Shown: positions 8,440 to 17,321, numbered from the stretch's first letter. The stretch: DNA of 64,000 bases from Paraflavitalea devenefica (GCF_011759375.1 NZ_JAARML010000007.1:1-64000); one strand, 5' to 3'. The notes: generated from the sequence alone by a model not told the origin. Numbers and translations are program-made.

Positions 8440-8929
8440 AAACCTTGTTTGTTTTTATTTCCTTCCGGACCTTCTCCAGGCATTTGTACTTCTGTACAGT
8501 GGCGGACCTTGTGCCATTGAAACCAAACCGGGCCGCAATGTCCTGCATAGAACAATGGTCATAATAGAAAGCCTTCAATAGCTCCAGGCATTTCTTCCCG
8601 CTTCTGACCAGAGATGCCCGGAGGCTTTGCTCTCTTTCCTCCATGCCCGCATCCTCCGGCTCCGCAGCATCGAACGCTTCAGGCAACGCCACCGTTGCCC
8701 CCCGTGCACGCAGCCAACATATCCTGGCTGTTCCCAACAGGTATGCCTTCGGCGATGAATGCAGCTGCAGCCGCCCTGCTTTTTCTTTTTCCATATAGAT
8801 CAGCAGCGCGTCATGAAAGGCGTCTTTCGCTTCTTCAAGGGTCCCGCCTTTCCGCCGGATCATCCGCGCGACGTCCGGGAAACTGTCCCGGTACAGCTGT
8901 ATGATCGGATCTTCCATTGGTGTGATCAT
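8429..8929 (-). CDS. ECF-type RNA polymerase sigma factor
   Basis: 166 aa. The N-terminal part (IIQLYRDSFPDVARMIRRKGGTLEEAKDAFHDALLIYMEK) matches sigma region 2, with the D-A-F-H-D-A segment typical of ECF factors. The C-terminal part (CLELLKAFYYDHCSMQDIAARFGFNGTRSATVQKYKCLEKVRK) is a region-4 helix-turn-helix. The second ATG, four codons in (MEDPIIQLY), may be the real start. It opens the operon with the 85-aa protein and the ClpP-like protease. In contrast to the usual Bacteroidota ECF arrangement, no FecR-type anti-sigma factor or SusC/D pair follows. Confidence 0.85.
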   Translation of the reverse strand: MITPMEDPIIQLYRDSFPDVARMIRRKGGTLEEAKDAFHDALLIYMEKEKAGRLQLHSSPKAYLLGTARICWLRARGATVALPEAFDAAEPEDAGMEEREQSLRASLVRSGKKCLELLKAFYYDHCSMQDIAARFGFNGTRSATVQKYKCLEKVRKEIKTNKVYAQ

Positions 8930-9178
8930 TTCAAGTGCCGTTTATTAATATGTGTCTAAAAAGGTAGGAAGATCACCCCGGAGAGCAAAAAAAAGTACGA
9001 TGCAAGGCAAGAAAGTCAGCAATAAGACCAAGATTCTCTTCTACACCGAACAGATTTTACATTCGTTTACAAAGTTTTTACCACGCTTTTACCACTCCTG
9101 CGGACGGACACTATAGGTTTGTATCAACAACCCGGGCTTGTTTGTTTCAGCTTTCATCATCACATAAATCAACATCTT

Positions 9179-9859
9179 ATGCGGTCAATCTTATTGTTCG
9201 TCTGCGCCCCCTTGTGCCTTACCGGCGCCATCGCCTGCCGGGATCGTTCAGCGGCGGCTATCGCTGCCCCTACACCTGCTATTACAGAGCCGGCACCTTC
9301 CACCCCAGCGGGAAGTGTAGTGGGTTATTCCCTTGTTATACCAGAAAGTTTTGTCAATTGGAAAGGCATGCATGTCGTGGGAGGAAATGGACATCAAGGC
9401 TATATCAAACCCCGGACGGGCACCCTGGCTTTCGATGCCAACGGCACTATTGCAGGTGGCTATTTTGAACTGGATATGAATACGATTACCCTTACCGACA
9501 AGAAAGACACGAGCAGCGATAACGGAGTGGTATCGCATCTGAAAGACCCTGACTTCTTTGATGTCAAGAAGTATCCCAAGGGTACGTTTCAATTAACCAA
9601 AGCAATTAAAACCTCCGGCGATTCTTCTTATTATATTACCGGGCAACTAACCTTGCGGGCCATTACACAGGAGCTCCATTTTCCGGCCATCATTGTCAGG
9701 AATGGGGAGGATATTGTTGCCACAGCGTCGCTCACAATAGACCGTACGAAATGGGGGATCACTTACCAGTCAGGCAGTGTATTGGGACTTGTGAAAGACG
9801 AGTTGCTGGAAGACAAGGTACCGGTGTCACTGGCTTTACGATTTCACCGGCAGCAGTAG
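9179..9859 (+). CDS. YceI-family lipoprotein
   Basis: Start at the ATG at 9179; the frame extends upstream only from a TTG. The lipoprotein signal MRSILLFVCAPLCLTGAIAC gives an acylated cysteine at residue 20. After a low-complexity Ala/Pro/Thr linker comes a YceI lipocalin-like domain: VNWKGMHVVGGNGHQGYI, then FELDMNTITLTD, SHLKDPDFFDVKKYPKGTF, and ASLTIDRTKWGITYQSG near the end. YceI domains bind isoprenoid-type lipids in the periplasm; the ligand here is unknown. A TAGGTTTG hexamer-like element at about 9113-9120 could be the -7 box, though I find no good -33 partner. Monocistronic by context. Confidence 0.88.
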   Translation: MRSILLFVCAPLCLTGAIACRDRSAAAIAAPTPAITEPAPSTPAGSVVGYSLVIPESFVNWKGMHVVGGNGHQGYIKPRTGTLAFDANGTIAGGYFELDMNTITLTDKKDTSSDNGVVSHLKDPDFFDVKKYPKGTFQLTKAIKTSGDSSYYITGQLTLRAITQELHFPAIIVRNGEDIVATASLTIDRTKWGITYQSGSVLGLVKDELLEDKVPVSLALRFHRQQ

Positions 9860-9943
9860 GAAGCGGGCGGGGTTGGGTTATCAGGCGGTCTGCTTTTCTA
9901 CTATTTGTTATCCGGCAATTCGTTAAAGACGATCAGGTCATGC

Positions 9944-9973
9944 AACAATTGGTTAGATAATTTTCCTGTTCCG
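9944..9973. repeat. 30-bp dispersed repeat, copy 1
   Basis: A 30-bp stretch starting AACAAT and ending TTTTCCTGTTCCG matches 41725-41754 at 28 of 30 positions in the same orientation. Both copies lie in non-coding DNA. It is too long to be chance in a 64-kb window, so it is probably part of a genome-wide repeat family or an ancestral duplication. Confidence 0.6.
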
Positions 9974-9979
9974 GGCACG

Positions 9980-10010
9980 ACGCTTTGTAAACTATTAGTT
10001 TACAAAGCGT
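9980..10010. repeat. Perfect 14-bp inverted repeat with 3-nt loop
   Basis: ACGCTTTGTAAACT (9980-9993) and AGTTTACAAAGCGT (9997-10010) are exact reverse complements. There is no following T run, so this could be an operator, a Rho-independent terminator without a tail, or a small stem-loop element linked to the repeat just upstream. Confidence 0.6.
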
Positions 10011-10181
10011 TCTCATTTGCTGTAATTCTACACGGCTATAGAAGAGTTACCGGCGAACTGAGCCACGACCCGATTTGGACATTCCACAGATTTTCTACAA
10101 CTTTAAAGAACTTCTAACATTTAGCCATTTTATTTTCAGATTAATGAGGAGTCAATCATAGCAACAGCAAAACCATTTTTA

Positions 10182-10634
10182 ATGAAAAGAGCTATTTTAT
10201 CTTCTTTATTCGTTCTGACAGGCCTGATAACTTTTGCACAATCCAGCCCAAACCCGGTAACATGGACGTACAGCACCAAAAAATTGGGAAGTAGCTATGA
10301 GGTACATATGACTGCGAAGATCAGTGATGGCTACCGTATCTATAGCCAGAATCCGGGAGGGGGGATAACGCCAACAAAGTTTACATTTAGTAACAGCCCT
10401 TTTCTTGTCGTCGAACCTACCGTTCTTGAATTCGGAACGCCGGTCATCCTGGAGCATGGCATGTGGAAGGTCAAAACACGTGCCTTTGAGAAATCTGTTG
10501 ACTTTGTAGTGAAAGTAAAATTAAAAGGTGCAACCAAAACAAACCTGTATGGTAAGGTAAATTTTGTTATCGGTAATGAAAAAACTGCTTTAACACCGTC
10601 AAAAGTTACCTTTACTGTGCCAGTGGGAAGATGA
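10182..10634 (+). CDS. Secreted DsbD-alpha-like domain protein
   Basis: 150 aa with a clear signal peptide (MKRAILSSLFVLTGLITFAQ). The mature part begins PVTWTYSTKKLGSSYEVHMTAK and continues DGYRIYSQNPGGG, which matches the N-terminal immunoglobulin-like domain of thiol:disulfide interchange protein DsbD as seen in many Bacteroidota. The redox cysteines and the membrane and thioredoxin domains of DsbD are absent; the mature chain contains no cysteine. It is therefore a stand-alone beta-sandwich, probably periplasmic, whose role is unknown and need not be redox. It is followed by a strong terminator at 10713-10745, so it looks monocistronic. Confidence 0.7.
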   Translation: MKRAILSSLFVLTGLITFAQSSPNPVTWTYSTKKLGSSYEVHMTAKISDGYRIYSQNPGGGITPTKFTFSNSPFLVVEPTVLEFGTPVILEHGMWKVKTRAFEKSVDFVVKVKLKGATKTNLYGKVNFVIGNEKTALTPSKVTFTVPVGR

Positions 10635-10712
10635 GTGAAATTTATTCAAGTTGCCCCGTTCCTTTAGTGTTCTATTCTAATCTTTGGTAAAAGATAATTA
10701 TCGTTTTAAATT

Positions 10713-10745
10713 CAAAAGCCAGATTGCAAAACAGTCTGGCTTTTG
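10713..10745 (+). terminator. Intrinsic terminator-like hairpin
   Basis: Perfect 11-bp stem (CAAAAGCCAGA pairing with TCTGGCTTTTG) with an 11-nt loop; the descending arm ends in TTTT. It lies 79 bp after the DsbD-alpha-like gene. Confidence 0.7.
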
Positions 10746-10764
10746 GATCTTAATAATGCAGAAC

Positions 10765-10844
10765 TTGCCATAATGCATAAATAATTTGTTGCCATTCGTT
10801 TACGCATGCAAAAAAGCCAATGGAAATTATTTGCCATTTGCCAT
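10765..10844. promoter_or_regulatory. Four TTGCCAT heptamers upstream of a serine hydrolase
   Basis: TTGCCAT starts at 10765, 10789, 10831 and 10838, all in the same orientation and all within 100 bp of the ATG at 10865. The last two are directly adjacent. A repeated short word of this kind suggests a regulator binding site or a slipped duplication; no regulator gene adjoins. Confidence 0.35.
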
Positions 10845-10864
10845 ATTCGGGCCATTTTTGAAAG

Positions 10865-11935
10865 ATGAGTAAGTGTATTATTGTTCTATTCTTTCTGTCT
10901 GCGACTTATCACGTACATAGCCAATCCCTCAACGAAAAAAAAGGTAGACTGCTGGACAGCATGACGACAGCTGTTACCGGGAACAGCTATTCCGATATGC
11001 ATAGTATATTGATTTCTAAAGATGGGAAATTGATCTATGAACAGTATTTCAACGGGTGGAATAAAGATTCCCTGCAAGATTCCCGCTCGGCCTTTAAATC
11101 CATTACCAGTCTGCTGGCCGGCATTGCCGTCGATCAAGGGTTTATCAAAGATGTCAACCAGAAAGTATATTCTTTCTTTCCTGAGTACAAGGACTTTTCC
11201 GGCAATAATGCCTGGAAAAAGGACATGACGATTGAACATCTTCTACGAATGGAATCCGGGTTTGACTGCGAGGAGTTTAACGACGGAAAAGACTGCGAAA
11301 CCGATATGATGGCGTCAAAGGATTGGGTCAGGTTTTCCCTGGATCTTCCCATGAAGCACAAGCCGGGCACCGTTTGGGCCTACACTTCGTGTGATCCTAT
11401 GATCATAAGCGGAATTATAAGCCGGGTTGCAAAAAGGTCTATAATGGACTTCGCAAAAAAGTATCTGTTCGACCCAATGGGCATCAAACATTACAGATGG
11501 ACAATAGATCCCAGTGGGCACGGAATGACTGCCGGTTCGTTTTATATCCTGCCCTCTGATATGATGAAAATAGGGCAAATGATACTTCAAAAAGGGATGT
11601 GGAATGGCCACAGGATCGTATCAGCGGCCTGGCTTGAGAAATCCACCAGCACGCCCGTTCCCATCCCGGATTTCTCGTTTGTGAAGTTCAGCAGGTCTGC
11701 TGTTGCCATTCCACAGCCCACTTATTATGGCTATTATTGGTACAAAGAAGAGATCAGGACAAAGACCATCCACGAAAATGTGCTCTTTGCATCGGGAAAC
11801 GGCGGCCAATACATTATGGCGATCGAGCGCCTGGGCATCGTTGTCGTTTTCACGCAAGGGAATTACAACTCCTGGAAAGCCAAAAAAGCCTTTGATCTCC
11901 TGGCAAGGTTTATTCTCCCGGCTTTTGAACAATGA
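10865..11935 (+). CDS. Secreted beta-lactamase-fold serine hydrolase
   Basis: 356 aa, signal peptide MSKCIIVLFFLSATYHVHSQS. Class C beta-lactamase-type motifs: SAFKS places the nucleophile at Ser75 and the general base at Lys78; YTS at 173-175 is the second-motif tyrosine; HGMTAGSFYILPSDMMKIGQM corresponds to the stretch after the active-site helix bundle. A pair of cysteines (FDCEEFNDGKDCE) may form a disulfide near the active site. Unlike the two other serine hydrolases in the window it has no TPR or extra C-terminal domain. The substrate is undefined; family members are esterases, D-aminopeptidases or beta-lactamases. It stands alone, with TTGCCAT repeats upstream. Confidence 0.87.
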   Translation: MSKCIIVLFFLSATYHVHSQSLNEKKGRLLDSMTTAVTGNSYSDMHSILISKDGKLIYEQYFNGWNKDSLQDSRSAFKSITSLLAGIAVDQGFIKDVNQKVYSFFPEYKDFSGNNAWKKDMTIEHLLRMESGFDCEEFNDGKDCETDMMASKDWVRFSLDLPMKHKPGTVWAYTSCDPMIISGIISRVAKRSIMDFAKKYLFDPMGIKHYRWTIDPSGHGMTAGSFYILPSDMMKIGQMILQKGMWNGHRIVSAAWLEKSTSTPVPIPDFSFVKFSRSAVAIPQPTYYGYYWYKEEIRTKTIHENVLFASGNGGQYIMAIERLGIVVVFTQGNYNSWKAKKAFDLLARFILPAFEQ

Positions 11936-12002
11936 ATCGATTAAGGCGAATAGTAGGCACATAAGCCGACAAGACACAAGAGGCTGCCCCCATTAATGGG
12001 TT

Positions 12003-13943
12003 CTATTTAATGTACTCCTTCTTTATCCCGAGTTTCTTCATTTTTGACTTTAATGTGGAAGGATTAATATTCAGGATCTCAGCAGCAGCACCTGCCCCCC
12101 ATATCCTTCCATGACATTTCCGCAATACGGAGAGGATATAGTCTCTTTCGTTTTCTACGATCGTTTTCAAGGCAGCGTCTTCAGCAACTGCCGTCCCTTC
12201 CATTTTTTCAACTGTTGGCAATAGTATCTCTTCAATGATCGTTCCTTTGGCAAGCAACACACTTCGTTCTATTAGATGTTCGAGTTCACGAATATTGCCC
12301 GGCCAGTTATAAGCCATCATCTTCAACAGCACCTGCTCCGATAGACCACTGATCTTTTTCCCGGCTTTATGGCTGTAGTGATTCATAAAATGATAAGCCA
12401 ATGCAGGTATATCCTCCTTGCGGTCACGCAAGGCAGGCAGCGTGATCGGGAAAACATTCAGACGGTAGTACAGGTCCAGCCGGAAACGACCTTCCGCCAC
12501 CTCTTTCTCCAGGTTTTTATTGGTAGCCGCAATGAAGCGTACATCCACTTTGATCGTATCTCTCCCCCCTACTCTTTCTATTTCCCGCTCCTGCAATACC
12601 CTTAATAATTTTACCTGCAATTCCATCGGCATTTCTCCAATCTCATCGAGAAAAATGGTTCCCTTGTCTGCTCTTTCAAATTTCCCAATCCTTCTTTCAT
12701 GTGCGCCGGTAAAAGCTCCTTTTTCATGGCCGAATAATTCGGATTCAATCAAGGTGGCGGGCAAGGCCGCACAATTCAACTTAATAAATGGCTTTCCTTT
12801 CCGGGCCGACAGGTTATGGAGGCAATTGGCGATCTTTTCTTTACCGGTGCCGCTTTCTCCCAGGATAAGCACGGATGTATCAGAAGGAGCTGCCTGCGTG
12901 ATATGGTCAAATACATGTAACAAGAGATGGCTTTTGCCAACGATCCCTTCAAACCCTTTTTGGGTATGAGTGCTTTCCGTTGTTGTAGTGGCTGCTGGCA
13001 GCGATGTAGCCTCCTCCATGATCTCACCATGTAACAAGTGCTCAATGGTTTGGATCAGGGAGAACTGGACCCTTTCGAATAACTCCACTTGCTCTGTGCT
13101 GTAGGCATCCGGCCTCCGGCTATACAAACAAAAACTGAATGATTTCCGGTCCAGGATGCTCATCGGCATTTCAAGGTTCGATCGCAACTGAAAAGTATCG
13201 GCAAACAATTGCCGGAGCGAGGGCTGCCTGCAAATATTTTTAAAAGCCTCATCGTCATAATAGACGGCCTGTTGTACTGGCGGACTGCCTCCCTGCAACG
13301 CAATAAGTTCCTCTATTGGCTTCCCGGTGATCGTGGTCAACTCCTGCGCACCAATCATTTGGTATTCATCAAACCCAATCCGTAAAAAGCACATGCCCTT
13401 GAAGTGAGGCTGTCTGAGATTATCAAACCCGGCAACGAGAAAGTCAAAAGGAATATACGACTGCAGGGCTGAAGTGACGGCCAGTAATTTCTGCGGCCAG
13501 GTTCCGGTACCACTGATGATCGTTTTCAATATTTTGCGCAACTCAATCTCCCTATAGTATTTTGCTTCCACACTATGGGCACGGCGGTACCTGGCAATCT
13601 CCAGCGTCACCAGCAGGTCTTTCTTCCGGTAAGGTTTTACAATAAAACCATAGGGATGTGTTTGCTTGGCAGCGTTCAGCACCTCTTCGTTTGAATTGGC
13701 CGACAGGTATACAAAGGGAATATTGTCGATGGCCAGCAACTTCGCGAGATCGATGCCGGTTTGTTTTCCCTTTAGAAAAATGTCCAACAGTACGAAATCC
13801 GGCCTCTTATCCTTGACCATTTCGAGTGCCTGGGGCACTGAACGCGCGATGCCGGTAACGCCATACCCTGCCTGCTCCAGCAACAGGCGCAGATCTTCCG
13901 CCTCCACAAATTGATCTTCTACTATAAGAATTTGCTCTTTCAT
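12003..13943 (-). CDS. Sigma-54-interacting response regulator (NtrC type)
   Basis: 646 aa. An N-terminal receiver has its phospho-acceptor at Asp54 (FVLLDIF) and Lys103 (VKPYRKK). A GAF-like sensory middle spans about residues 140-310. The AAA+ domain carries Walker A GESGTGKE (362-369), the sigma-54 contact loop GAFTGA (409-414) and Walker B TIFLDE. A C-terminal Fis-type helix-turn-helix follows (GAAAEILNINPSTLKSKMKKLG). It activates sigma-54 promoters when phosphorylated. It lies 14 nt downstream of the TPR kinase and is surely its partner. Two palindromes upstream of the kinase (16221-16268) are candidate binding sites. I found no convincing GG-N10-GC promoter nearby. Confidence 0.93.
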   Translation of the reverse strand: MKEQILIVEDQFVEAEDLRLLLEQAGYGVTGIARSVPQALEMVKDKRPDFVLLDIFLKGKQTGIDLAKLLAIDNIPFVYLSANSNEEVLNAAKQTHPYGFIVKPYRKKDLLVTLEIARYRRAHSVEAKYYREIELRKILKTIISGTGTWPQKLLAVTSALQSYIPFDFLVAGFDNLRQPHFKGMCFLRIGFDEYQMIGAQELTTITGKPIEELIALQGGSPPVQQAVYYDDEAFKNICRQPSLRQLFADTFQLRSNLEMPMSILDRKSFSFCLYSRRPDAYSTEQVELFERVQFSLIQTIEHLLHGEIMEEATSLPAATTTTESTHTQKGFEGIVGKSHLLLHVFDHITQAAPSDTSVLILGESGTGKEKIANCLHNLSARKGKPFIKLNCAALPATLIESELFGHEKGAFTGAHERRIGKFERADKGTIFLDEIGEMPMELQVKLLRVLQEREIERVGGRDTIKVDVRFIAATNKNLEKEVAEGRFRLDLYYRLNVFPITLPALRDRKEDIPALAYHFMNHYSHKAGKKISGLSEQVLLKMMAYNWPGNIRELEHLIERSVLLAKGTIIEEILLPTVEKMEGTAVAEDAALKTIVENERDYILSVLRKCHGRIWGAGAAAEILNINPSTLKSKMKKLGIKKEYIK

Positions 13944-13957
13944 ATTCAGTTACTTTT

Positions 13958-16183
13958 TCACGCTTCACTAATAAAGTCAAGCCGTATTTCGGTACCGTTA
14001 TCATTGTTTACCTGCAAGGTTGCATCCAGATCACCACTCAACCCCCGCATCAATTTCATACCCATGGAAGACTGGCTTGCACTATCGAATGTAGCCGGCA
14101 GGCCACCCCCATTATCTTTGATGGAAAGGGTAAAATGATCCTGGGAGCCCCTTTTCAAGGAAACATCAATTATCCCCTCCTGCCTACCCGTAAAAGCATA
14201 TTTAATAGCATTGGTGACGGCTTCATTCAGAATAAGTCCAAGTGGAATGCATTGCGCTATATTCAGTTTTACCGCGTCAATGTCCAGGTTGAATCGAATG
14301 GCATTGCCCGTACGAAAGCTATCCCTCAGGCAATCTATCAACTCATGTATATAAGCAGACATATTGATGGCCGATAGATTATCCGATTGATATAGTTTCA
14401 GGTGAACCAATGACATGGCCTGGATACGCTGCTGGCTTTCTGCTACCGCTTGTATCGCTTCTTCTCCCTGCAGGTAGGCCGATTGGGTACGCAGCAAACC
14501 CATGACGATCTGAAAATTGTTTTTTACCCGGTGGTGGATCTCCCGCACCAGCCACTCCTTCTCTTCCACCAGGTGTTGCAAGGTATCATTCTTCTTTTCA
14601 ATTTGTATTTGCTGAACCTGCAATTTCCGGTTGGTCCGTCGCTTTAAACGTGCATAATTCACCAACAACGCTACTATAATGATCAGCAATAGCGCCACCC
14701 CCAGGGTCCAGCGCCTCGTATTTTTCTCTTTGGTCAACTCGGTCTGCTGGATCCGCTTTTCCTTTTCCAACAGTTGAATGCTCTGTTCCTTTTTTTCTGT
14801 TTCATATTGAATGGTCAACTCCTCGATCTGCCTGCTTTTTCGTTCATTGTATATGGAATCATTGAGAAACTGGTATTGTTGCAGGTCTTTAATGGCAGCG
14901 GCATAATTGCCGAGTGCAGAGTCGGCAGAGAAAAGCATGTGATGCAATTCTCTTTGGTCTATCAAACGCGCCCCCCGATAGGCTAAAGCGGAATCCAGGT
15001 AACTATGCGCTTTGGCGAACTGCCCGCGTTGCAAATAGAACCTGCCAATATCCAGGTTGCCCACAAAAACATATTCATCACCCAGGGGAGCTTTCCGGAA
15101 GTAGGCCGCCATGGAATTGTAATATTGCTCCGCCTGGGGATACAACTTCAAGCCATCATAACAATAAGCATAGTTTTGCATGGCAATGGCCTTTTCAAAC
15201 AGGGCTTGCGGTGGATTCGCCGCCACCATGCTATCCATCAAAGCCAGGGCATCCCTGCTTTGATGTAATTTTATCAATTGCCTGATCAGTAAACCAGCCG
15301 TTTTATATAAATTTAGCCGGTCTATATTTCGTGCTATCCTTATAGTGAGGGTTTTTCGATACCAATGGCAGCTTTCTGCGCAACGGCCCAGTTCATCGAG
15401 CACCAGGGCCAACTCTCCATAAAACGTATCAATATCCATGGTATCATTGTTTCGCGTTGCATTGTCAACAGATTTCGTTGCATATAAGAGTGATTTTTCG
15501 TAAGCCCCGCGGTACCTGTTGAGCTGGGAAAGCAAGAAATAGTTAAGAGATACTTTGGTACTGCCTATTTGACGACGTAAGTCAATAGCCTTCAGTAATT
15601 CCTTTTCCGCCAAATCAAATTTATTGGAAGCAAAAAGAAAATCTGCCAGGGAAGTCCTGACGGCGGCTTCTCTTTCAACATTGTGGGCCTGTGTGTATAA
15701 CTTAATCGCCTTATCAAAATAAGCTTCAATTTCGATATAGTATTCAGCATTCCAGCTTATGTTCCGGGCAAGCCTCAGCCAGGTTCGCGCCTCCTTTTGT
15801 ATGTCGCCTTGTGCACGATAAAAAGCAGCCACCTCAGAAAAACGCTTTACGCCGGCTGCTGTTTCCTTTTTAACAAGATGAGCATCGCCTTCTAATAACA
15901 TGCTTTCAACCCAAAAACTTTTTAATTGAAGTGTATCGCTCAGCCGGATGGCATAACTGAAAATGCCAATGGCAGTATCTATCAACGAGGCTCTTGTATC
16001 GCTGAACTCCTCCTTAAGGTAAGTTTTGCCCAACGCATGCAGCAGTAAGATCCGGTTGCTATCCTGTTTACTGTGCTGTAGCCGGTGGCGCAATTCACCG
16101 GGCGACAGATCAGGCGGCAACTGTGCCATAGCTGGCACAACTACTGCCATCATAAAAAATACACATATAAGCGCTTTTAGCAT
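13958..16183 (-). CDS. TPR-containing sensor histidine kinase (HisKA_2 type)
   Basis: 741 aa. Signal peptide (MLKALICVFFMMAVVVPAMAQ), a periplasmic array of TPR-like helices to about residue 450, a coiled coil (about 450-490) and one membrane span (about 492-510, LGVALLLIIIVALLVNYA). A second coiled coil leads to a HisKA_2 dimerisation box EIHHRVKNNFQIVMGLL with phospho-acceptor His550 or His551. The HATPase domain holds NEAVTNAIKYAF (N box) and DNGGGLPATF (G1). It signals to the sigma-54 response regulator 14 nt downstream. The divergent alpha/beta hydrolase and porin-like genes are the obvious candidate targets. The stimulus is unknown; the TPRs suggest a protein or peptide ligand. Confidence 0.92.
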   Translation of the reverse strand: MLKALICVFFMMAVVVPAMAQLPPDLSPGELRHRLQHSKQDSNRILLLHALGKTYLKEEFSDTRASLIDTAIGIFSYAIRLSDTLQLKSFWVESMLLEGDAHLVKKETAAGVKRFSEVAAFYRAQGDIQKEARTWLRLARNISWNAEYYIEIEAYFDKAIKLYTQAHNVEREAAVRTSLADFLFASNKFDLAEKELLKAIDLRRQIGSTKVSLNYFLLSQLNRYRGAYEKSLLYATKSVDNATRNNDTMDIDTFYGELALVLDELGRCAESCHWYRKTLTIRIARNIDRLNLYKTAGLLIRQLIKLHQSRDALALMDSMVAANPPQALFEKAIAMQNYAYCYDGLKLYPQAEQYYNSMAAYFRKAPLGDEYVFVGNLDIGRFYLQRGQFAKAHSYLDSALAYRGARLIDQRELHHMLFSADSALGNYAAAIKDLQQYQFLNDSIYNERKSRQIEELTIQYETEKKEQSIQLLEKEKRIQQTELTKEKNTRRWTLGVALLLIIIVALLVNYARLKRRTNRKLQVQQIQIEKKNDTLQHLVEEKEWLVREIHHRVKNNFQIVMGLLRTQSAYLQGEEAIQAVAESQQRIQAMSLVHLKLYQSDNLSAINMSAYIHELIDCLRDSFRTGNAIRFNLDIDAVKLNIAQCIPLGLILNEAVTNAIKYAFTGRQEGIIDVSLKRGSQDHFTLSIKDNGGGLPATFDSASQSSMGMKLMRGLSGDLDATLQVNNDNGTEIRLDFISEA

Positions 16184-16220
16184 CCGGAAATCCCTCTTGC
16201 CCTAAAATTATACATAATAG

Positions 16221-16268
16221 ACCGTGAAATTTCACGGTCCCGCTAACCAAACCGCGAAATGTCACGGT
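16221..16268. promoter_or_regulatory. Two tandem 18-bp palindromes, candidate activator sites
   Basis: ACCGTGAAATTTCACGGT (16221-16238) is a perfect palindrome. ACCGCGAAATGTCACGGT (16251-16268) is the same element with two departures from symmetry. They start exactly 30 bp apart, close to three helical turns, so dimers would sit on one DNA face. They lie between the sigma-54 response regulator/kinase operon and the divergent hydrolase-porin pair, and so are likely sites of that response regulator. Confidence 0.65.
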
Positions 16269-16348
16269 GGGCTCCTTTCCCCTCATTAAACAAGCTGTTG
16301 AACTGCATTTACTTATGAAATGGGTAGGGTAATTGGTATGGATTGATC

Positions 16349-17314
16349 ATGAAAAAATCGATATCATTACTTTGGATCGCAGGCCTTTTGCTGGCAGCCT
16401 GCAACAGTGAGCCCTCACCTGCTGTTACTACGGCAGACAGCAGCAGCAATCCTTCCACCGTCCAAGCCGCTTCTCCTCCCGCCAATTTCAAACACGCCGT
16501 TTCGAAAGTAAATGGCGTCGACATTCACTATGTGGTGGGTGGCACTGGCGAACCGCTCGTGTTATTACATGGTTTTGGACAGAACTGGTATATGTGGAAC
16601 CGCCTGCTACCCGAATTCTCCAAACATTTTACCGTCATAGCACCCGATCTGCCGGGGCTGGGCGAATCGGGCAAGCCAGATAGTGGTTACGATAAGAAAA
16701 CGATGGCCGCTGCTATCCATGGGCTGGTGAAGCAACTGGGATATGATCACATCAACCTGGCCGGTCACGATATTGGCCTCATGGTAGCCTATGCCTATGC
16801 TGCTCAATTCTCCGGCGAGGTAAAGAAACTCGCCCTGATGGATGCATTGTTGCCTGGTGTGGAGCCGGTTTGGAGCCAGGTGAAAGCCTCCGCCTGGTGG
16901 TTTGGGTTCTTTGGCTTTCCACCCTCCGGCGAATTGGTAGCAGGGAAAGAGCGCCTGTTTCTTACCAGTTTCTGGCCGGTAGTGGGTCACGTAAAAGATG
17001 CGTTCACACCCGAAGAGGTCAACGAATTCGTACGGGCCTACGCAGTAAAAGGCGGAACAACGGGCGCCTTTCACTGGTTCGGCGCTTTTGACCAGGACGC
17101 ATTGGACAATAAAGTGTTCATGAAAAACAAGCTCAAAATGCCCTTGCTGGCGATGGGAGGCGAATACTTTGGCGCTGCCTTCCTGGTAGATCACTGCAAA
17201 CTCATAGCTGAAAACGTGAAAGGCTCCAATATCAAAGGAGCCGGGCACTGGATCGTACAGGAGAACACTGCCCAGGTGCAAAAAGATCTGTTGGATTTCT
17301 TTCAGTCTAAATGA
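16349..17314 (+). CDS. Epoxide-hydrolase-like alpha/beta hydrolase lipoprotein
   Basis: Start at the ATG at 16349; two extra codons begin with TTG. The lipobox LLAAC gives an acylated Cys18. The alpha/beta-hydrolase core shows LHGFGQNWYMW (oxyanion region) and a nucleophile elbow AGHDIG with Asp141 in place of Ser, as in epoxide hydrolases and haloalkane dehalogenases. The catalytic His300 sits in AGHWIVQEN. The lid (WWFGFFGFPPSGE, FHWFGAFDQD) is rich in aromatic residues. It should hydrolyse a small lipophilic epoxide or halide at the cell envelope; the substrate is not predictable. The alginate-export-like barrel gene follows after 7 nt, so the two are probably co-transcribed and under the palindromes at 16221-16268. 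Confidence 0.87.
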   Translation: MKKSISLLWIAGLLLAACNSEPSPAVTTADSSSNPSTVQAASPPANFKHAVSKVNGVDIHYVVGGTGEPLVLLHGFGQNWYMWNRLLPEFSKHFTVIAPDLPGLGESGKPDSGYDKKTMAAAIHGLVKQLGYDHINLAGHDIGLMVAYAYAAQFSGEVKKLALMDALLPGVEPVWSQVKASAWWFGFFGFPPSGELVAGKERLFLTSFWPVVGHVKDAFTPEEVNEFVRAYAVKGGTTGAFHWFGAFDQDALDNKVFMKNKLKMPLLAMGGEYFGAAFLVDHCKLIAENVKGSNIKGAGHWIVQENTAQVQKDLLDFFQSK

Positions 17315-17321
17315 GTGCAAG

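Larger units (their letters stand above)
9860..10181. other. Intergenic region with a perfect hairpin and a dispersed repeat copy
   Basis: No gene is supportable in these 322 bp. The stretch holds one copy of a 30-bp repeat (9944-9973) and, just after it, a perfect 14-bp inverted repeat (9980-10010). Both are listed separately. Confidence 0.6.

Noticed and set aside
13958..16183. Several plus-strand frames of 65-123 codons
   Set aside because: Antisense shadows of the TPR kinase gene, which has clear domains and codon use on the minus strand.
16270..16348. Sigma-54 promoter (GG-N10-GC) before the hydrolase gene
   Set aside because: TTGGTATGGATTGATC is only a rough match and overlaps the start codon; no other match was found.
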